Shown: positions 6,276 to 8,684 of the stretch, one piece after another
How the letters are laid out: the number at the start of each line of letters is the position of its first letter
Position numbering within the stretch: position 1 is the stretch's first letter
Assembly: GCA_020850915.1 (NCBI GenBank)
Contig: JADZDV010000567.1
Location: 1-8,684 of the forward strand
Direction of reading: 5' to 3'
Source of the DNA: Chloroflexota bacterium
GTDB lineage: Bacteria; Chloroflexota; UBA6077; JADZDV01
Length of the DNA: 8,684 bases
Notes under the pieces: model-generated
The model's input: only the letters and a program-made list of their open reading frames with translations
Database searches by the model: none
Told to the model about the DNA's origin: nothing
Translations under genes and position numbers: made by a program

Positions 6276-6667
6276 AGCCGCTCCACCACCATCTCGAGCA
6301 AGACGCGACCCTCCGTGACCATGGCGCGGTCGAACTCGTCCCAGTCCGAGTGGGGCTGCCCGGCGATCTGCTCGTACAGACGCCGCAGCTCCTGCGCGAT
6401 ACCAGTGTCGCGCACGATGACGCTGCCCTCCACCACGACGTACTGGCCCCAATTGTCCCCCTCGACAACCAGGCTGGCACGCGGGTCTCGGCGCAGGTTG
6501 ATCGCCTTGGAGCGGCGCGCGGCGGTGGAGATCTGGATCTTCCCGTCGTGGTCCATCGCGTAGACGATGTTTGTGAGTTGGGGCCGCCCATCGCGCTTGA
6601 TCGTGGCGAGGACGCCGCGGTGGTTGTTCCCCACGAACGCCCGCGCGTCCTGCTCGCTCATGCTCAT
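6260..6667 (-). CDS. PPOX-class split-barrel oxidoreductase, probably F420-dependent
   Basis: A 135-residue protein of the pyridoxamine 5'-phosphate oxidase-like split-barrel superfamily. RGVLATIKRDGRPQLTNIVY (17-36) forms the first strands, ISTAARRSKAINLRRDPRAS (46-65) carries the Lys/Arg-rich cofactor phosphate-binding region, and GQYVVVEGSVIV follows. These match the F420-dependent FDOR-B type (the TIGR03618-like group), small cytosolic dimers that use reduced F420; FMN or biliverdin-related roles in sister groups cannot be excluded. The length is normal for the group. ATG 6667 overlaps the aminotransferase stop (ATGA) and has GAGGAG at 6674-6679, 6 nt upstream, so it is preferred over the in-frame Met two codons later. 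It is the last gene of a three-gene minus-strand set. If F420 is used, the host must make this deazaflavin, as Actinomycetota and many Chloroflexota do. Confidence 0.82.
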   Translation of the reverse strand: MSMSEQDARAFVGNNHRGVLATIKRDGRPQLTNIVYAMDHDGKIQISTAARRSKAINLRRDPRASLVVEGDNWGQYVVVEGSVIVRDTGIAQELRRLYEQIAGQPHSDWDEFDRAMVTEGRVLLEMVVERLYPLA

Positions 6668-7971
6668 GGCTGTCTCCTCACACTCAGCGAGAGATCCCTC
6701 ACCACCACGTCCGCGGCCTCGAGCGTCCGATCGACGTCTTCATCCGTGTGCGCGATCGAGAGGAACGTGACTCGGAAGAGCAGGAAGCCCCGAGCGATCA
6801 TCTCGAGGCTGAAACGGTTGGTCCGCGCCCAGTTGGCACGCTCCAGCGTTGCGCCGTCGGTCGGCTCCTCGTCGGCGAAGACCGCCTGGAAGACCGAGCC
6901 GACGCCGGACGTTTGGATCGGCAGCCCGTAGCGGGCGCCGATCTCTCGCAGGCCGTCTTTGAGCCGCGCCGTCCGCCGGGCCAGCAGTTCGTACGGCCGG
7001 CTTGCCTCCAGCACCTGGAGCGTCGCCAGGCCGGCGGCGCAGCACAGCGGGTTGCCGTTGAGGGTGCCACTCACGACGGCAGCGTCCGCGCGACCGGCCC
7101 GCCTGGGATCGGCCAGGTCCAGCACGTCAGCGCGGCCCGCTACGGCGCCGAGCGGATAGCCGCCGCCCAGGATCTTACCGTAGCAAGCGATGTCGGCGCG
7201 GACGCCGAACAGCTCCTGGGCGCCCCCGAGCCCCAGCCGGAACCCGGTGATCACTTCGTCCAGTACGAGCAGCACACCATGCTCGGCGGTGATGCGCCGG
7301 AGCTCCTGGAGGAACCCGTCCCGGGGCGGAATGGTGCGCTGGATCGGCTCGGCGATCACGCAGGCGAGCTCGCCAGCGTGCTCCGCCACGATGCGCGCCG
7401 TGGTCTCCAGGTCGTTGAAGGGCGCCACCAGCACGTCGGCGGTCGCCGATTGGGCGATGCCGGCGCTCTCGGGCCAGGCGCGCGGGTACTCGGGCACTGG
7501 CCGCGCGCTCACGCTGTGCTGGGCGAAGTCGCTGGTGCCGTGGTACGCGCCCTCGAACTTCAGGATCTTGCGCCGGCCGCTGAAGGCGCGCGCCAGGCGC
7601 AGGGCCGCCTGGACGGCATCCGAGCCGGAGCTAACGAATCGGACACGCTCGGCGGCAGGGACGAGGCGCCGGACCGTCTCTGCCAGACGAACAGCCTGCT
7701 CGGTCAGGAAGTAGAAATGCGAGCCGCGCTGCGCCTGCTCGACGACGGCGGCGACGACTGCCGGGTGGGAGTGGCCGAGGATGAGTGGACCGTAGCCCAT
7801 CATGTAGTCCAGCAGCTCGCGGCCATCCACGTCCACCAAACGCGAGCCGCTCCCGTAGGCGGGGACGACCTGTGCCCAGTCTGGCGGAAGGAACCGGCCG
7901 AGGCAGCCGCCGACAAGCGCCTGCCGGGCCTCGGCCAGGAGCGCGCCGGAGCGATCGCCCAGCGGCGCCAC
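6664..7971 (-). CDS. Class III aminotransferase, glutamate-1-semialdehyde aminomutase-like
   Basis: A 435-residue pyridoxal-phosphate enzyme of fold type I. SSGSDAVQAALRLAR (114-128) binds the cofactor phosphate, and KFEGAYHG (138-145) gives the ring-stacking aromatic. DEVITGFR (238-245) provides the Asp that pairs with the pyridine nitrogen, GKILGGGYPLGA (265-276) holds the Schiff-base lysine K266, and T303 lies in SGTLNGNPL. The spacing and the GSRLVDVDGRELLDYMMGYGPLILGH opening (42-67) fit the glutamate-1-semialdehyde aminomutase (HemL)-like branch. No tetrapyrrole gene is nearby and HemL's SGTEA is SGSDA here, so a different amino or keto substrate is more likely than haem synthesis. The GTG start at 7971 lies 5 nt after the ABC gene's TAA with no well-spaced ribosome site, implying re-initiation after the upstream gene. 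It overlaps the oxidoreductase by 4 nt. Confidence 0.88.
   Translation of the reverse strand: MAPLGDRSGALLAEARQALVGGCLGRFLPPDWAQVVPAYGSGSRLVDVDGRELLDYMMGYGPLILGHSHPAVVAAVVEQAQRGSHFYFLTEQAVRLAETVRRLVPAAERVRFVSSGSDAVQAALRLARAFSGRRKILKFEGAYHGTSDFAQHSVSARPVPEYPRAWPESAGIAQSATADVLVAPFNDLETTARIVAEHAGELACVIAEPIQRTIPPRDGFLQELRRITAEHGVLLVLDEVITGFRLGLGGAQELFGVRADIACYGKILGGGYPLGAVAGRADVLDLADPRRAGRADAAVVSGTLNGNPLCCAAGLATLQVLEASRPYELLARRTARLKDGLREIGARYGLPIQTSGVGSVFQAVFADEEPTDGATLERANWARTNRFSLEMIARGFLLFRVTFLSIAHTDEDVDRTLEAADVVVRDLSLSVRRQP
6674..6679 (-). promoter_or_regulatory. Ribosome binding site inside the aminotransferase end
   Basis: GAGGAG lies within the last codons of the aminotransferase gene, 6 nt before ATG 6667. 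It decides between the two closely spaced Met codons of the oxidoreductase and supports coupled translation through the ATGA overlap. Confidence 0.6.
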
Positions 7972-7976
7972 CTTCG

Positions 7977-8684
7977 TTACCGCGCCGAGCCGACAGACTC
8001 GGCGGCCGAGAGCTGCGCGCGGGTCGCTTCGAGCCGCTCCTGCGCTGTGCGGTCGAGGTGTGCCGTGACGTCAGCGCCCAGCCGGTCCAGGAGCTGGTCG
8101 AAGTCCTGGCGGCGGAGGATGTGCAGCTCGACGTTGTCGTGCGCGCGACAGGTCGCCGTACGTGGCACCCGGCGCAGGAAGCTGATCTCGCCGAAGTACT
8201 CGCCTTCGTTGATGAAGCCCAGGATCTGCTCGTGGCCGTCGTCGTGCTGGATCAGCACTTCCACCTCACCTTTGCCGACGAAGTACAGCTCGTCGCCCAC
8301 GCTGCCCTGGCGGCAGATGATGTCGCCCGGCCCGCGCTCAGCGTACAGCATCAGACGCGCGACCTCCTCGAGGATCTCCGGCGACAGCAGAGAGAACGGC
8401 GTCTGCTTCGCGAGCCGTCGCACCGCCGCGAAGGCGCCGCTGACGGCGCCCTCGCCCAGCTCGTCCTTGACGAGCTGAGTGTAGAGGCCGCGGCGATCGG
8501 TGAGCTCCGTGTGCTGGCCCTCTTCCACGAGCGCGCCGTTGTCCATCACGAAGATTCGGTCGAAGTCGGCCACCGAGCTGACCCGCTGAGCGATCTTGAT
8601 GAGCGTTCGGCTGGCGCCCGGCCCACGCAGGGCGCTCTCGAGATGGCGCTGCGCCTGAACGTCGATGGCGGAGAGCGCGTCGTC
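7977..8684 (-). CDS. ABC exporter half, C-terminal part, fused to a cyclic-nucleotide-binding domain (cut by window edge)
   Basis: The reverse strand is open from the right edge to TAA at 7977, giving 235 residues. The first 60 are the end of an ABC ATPase: DDALSAID (1-8) covers the end of Walker B and the D-loop, KIAQRVSSV (30-38) is the switch loop, and RIFVMDNGALVEEGQHTEL is the usual exporter finish. The catalytic Glu is Asp (residue 2, 8679-8681) and the switch His is Gln (residue 33, 8586-8588), as in the degenerate site of heterodimeric exporters. Residues about 95-202 form a CRP-like cNMP domain; its phosphate-binding cassette reads FGEISFLRRVPRTATC with E166 and R175, so ligand binding looks competent. 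A charged helix ends the protein. Walker A, the signature motif and the membrane domain lie outside the window. An intact-site partner half is expected nearby. It heads the aminotransferase and oxidoreductase genes. Confidence 0.85.
   Translation of the reverse strand, partial: DDALSAIDVQAQRHLESALRGPGASRTLIKIAQRVSSVADFDRIFVMDNGALVEEGQHTELTDRRGLYTQLVKDELGEGAVSGAFAAVRRLAKQTPFSLLSPEILEEVARLMLYAERGPGDIICRQGSVGDELYFVGKGEVEVLIQHDDGHEQILGFINEGEYFGEISFLRRVPRTATCRAHDNVELHILRRQDFDQLLDRLGADVTAHLDRTAQERLEATRAQLSAAESVGSAR

Noticed and set aside
5935..6591. 218-codon minus-strand frame overlapping the H-box and oxidoreductase genes
   Set aside because: It is Arg/Ser/Pro-rich without any domain and spans two genes with clear motifs and ribosome sites.
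6664..7971. Naming the aminotransferase hemL
   Set aside because: Motifs fit the family, but no haem gene is nearby and the SGSDA and substrate-side residues differ from typical HemL, so the symbol would be overclaiming.
6748..8478. 576-codon open frame on the plus strand antisense to the aminotransferase and ABC genes
   Set aside because: It crosses the boundary of two well-supported minus-strand genes, shows no recognisable motif, and turns into Ser/Arg-rich text, as expected of an antisense shadow.

Overview
This is a GC-rich, gene-dense bacterial window with eight to nine protein-coding genes and almost no spacer DNA. GTG starts (four of nine genes), 4-nt start/stop overlaps, an F420-type split-barrel oxidoreductase and an ABC exporter half carrying a CRP-like domain suggest a high-GC soil or thermophilic bacterium. 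Chloroflexota is my first guess and Actinomycetota the second. This is an inference from style and family content, since no marker gene is present.

Layout. (1) 1-2660, minus strand: an acyl-CoA dehydrogenase family flavoprotein (2660-1431), then 6 nt later a divergent YchF/DUF933-type P-loop ATPase (1424-339), then after a 115-nt gap the N-terminus of a fumarylacetoacetate hydrolase (FAH) family protein (223 to the window edge). (2) 2661-2825: a 165-nt divergent promoter region, with a possible 12-codon leader ORF at its right end. (3) 2826-5715, plus strand: a tight operon of a type 1 ribonuclease H with extra N- and C-terminal segments, a ten-helix EamA/DMT transporter (GTG start 2 nt after the RNase H stop) and a twelve-helix MFS transporter (ATGA overlap). 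(4) 5838-6275, plus strand: a small protein with a well-formed histidine kinase H-box but no ATP-binding domain. (5) 8684-6260, minus strand: the end of an ABC exporter half fused to a cyclic-nucleotide-binding domain, a class III aminotransferase of the glutamate-1-semialdehyde aminomutase type, and a PPOX/F420-type oxidoreductase. These three are separated by 5 nt and by a 4-nt overlap. The last gene converges on, and overlaps by 16 nt, the histidine-kinase-like ORF.

How the genes may work together. The plus-strand transporters look like a coupled pair for small-molecule or metabolite efflux or uptake; the RNase H in front of them has no obvious functional link. The minus-strand set at 6260-8684 pairs a nucleotide-sensing exporter half with two small-molecule enzymes, which fits a modest metabolite modification and export unit, but the substrate cannot be read from sequence. 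The ABC half shows the Asp and Gln substitutions of the degenerate site of heterodimeric exporters, so an intact partner half is expected just beyond the right edge.

The points most worth a second look are the ABC-CRP fusion with degenerate catalytic residues, the kinase-less H-box protein, and the divergent YchF paralogue. I saw no tRNA, rRNA, CRISPR array, insertion sequence or phage gene.
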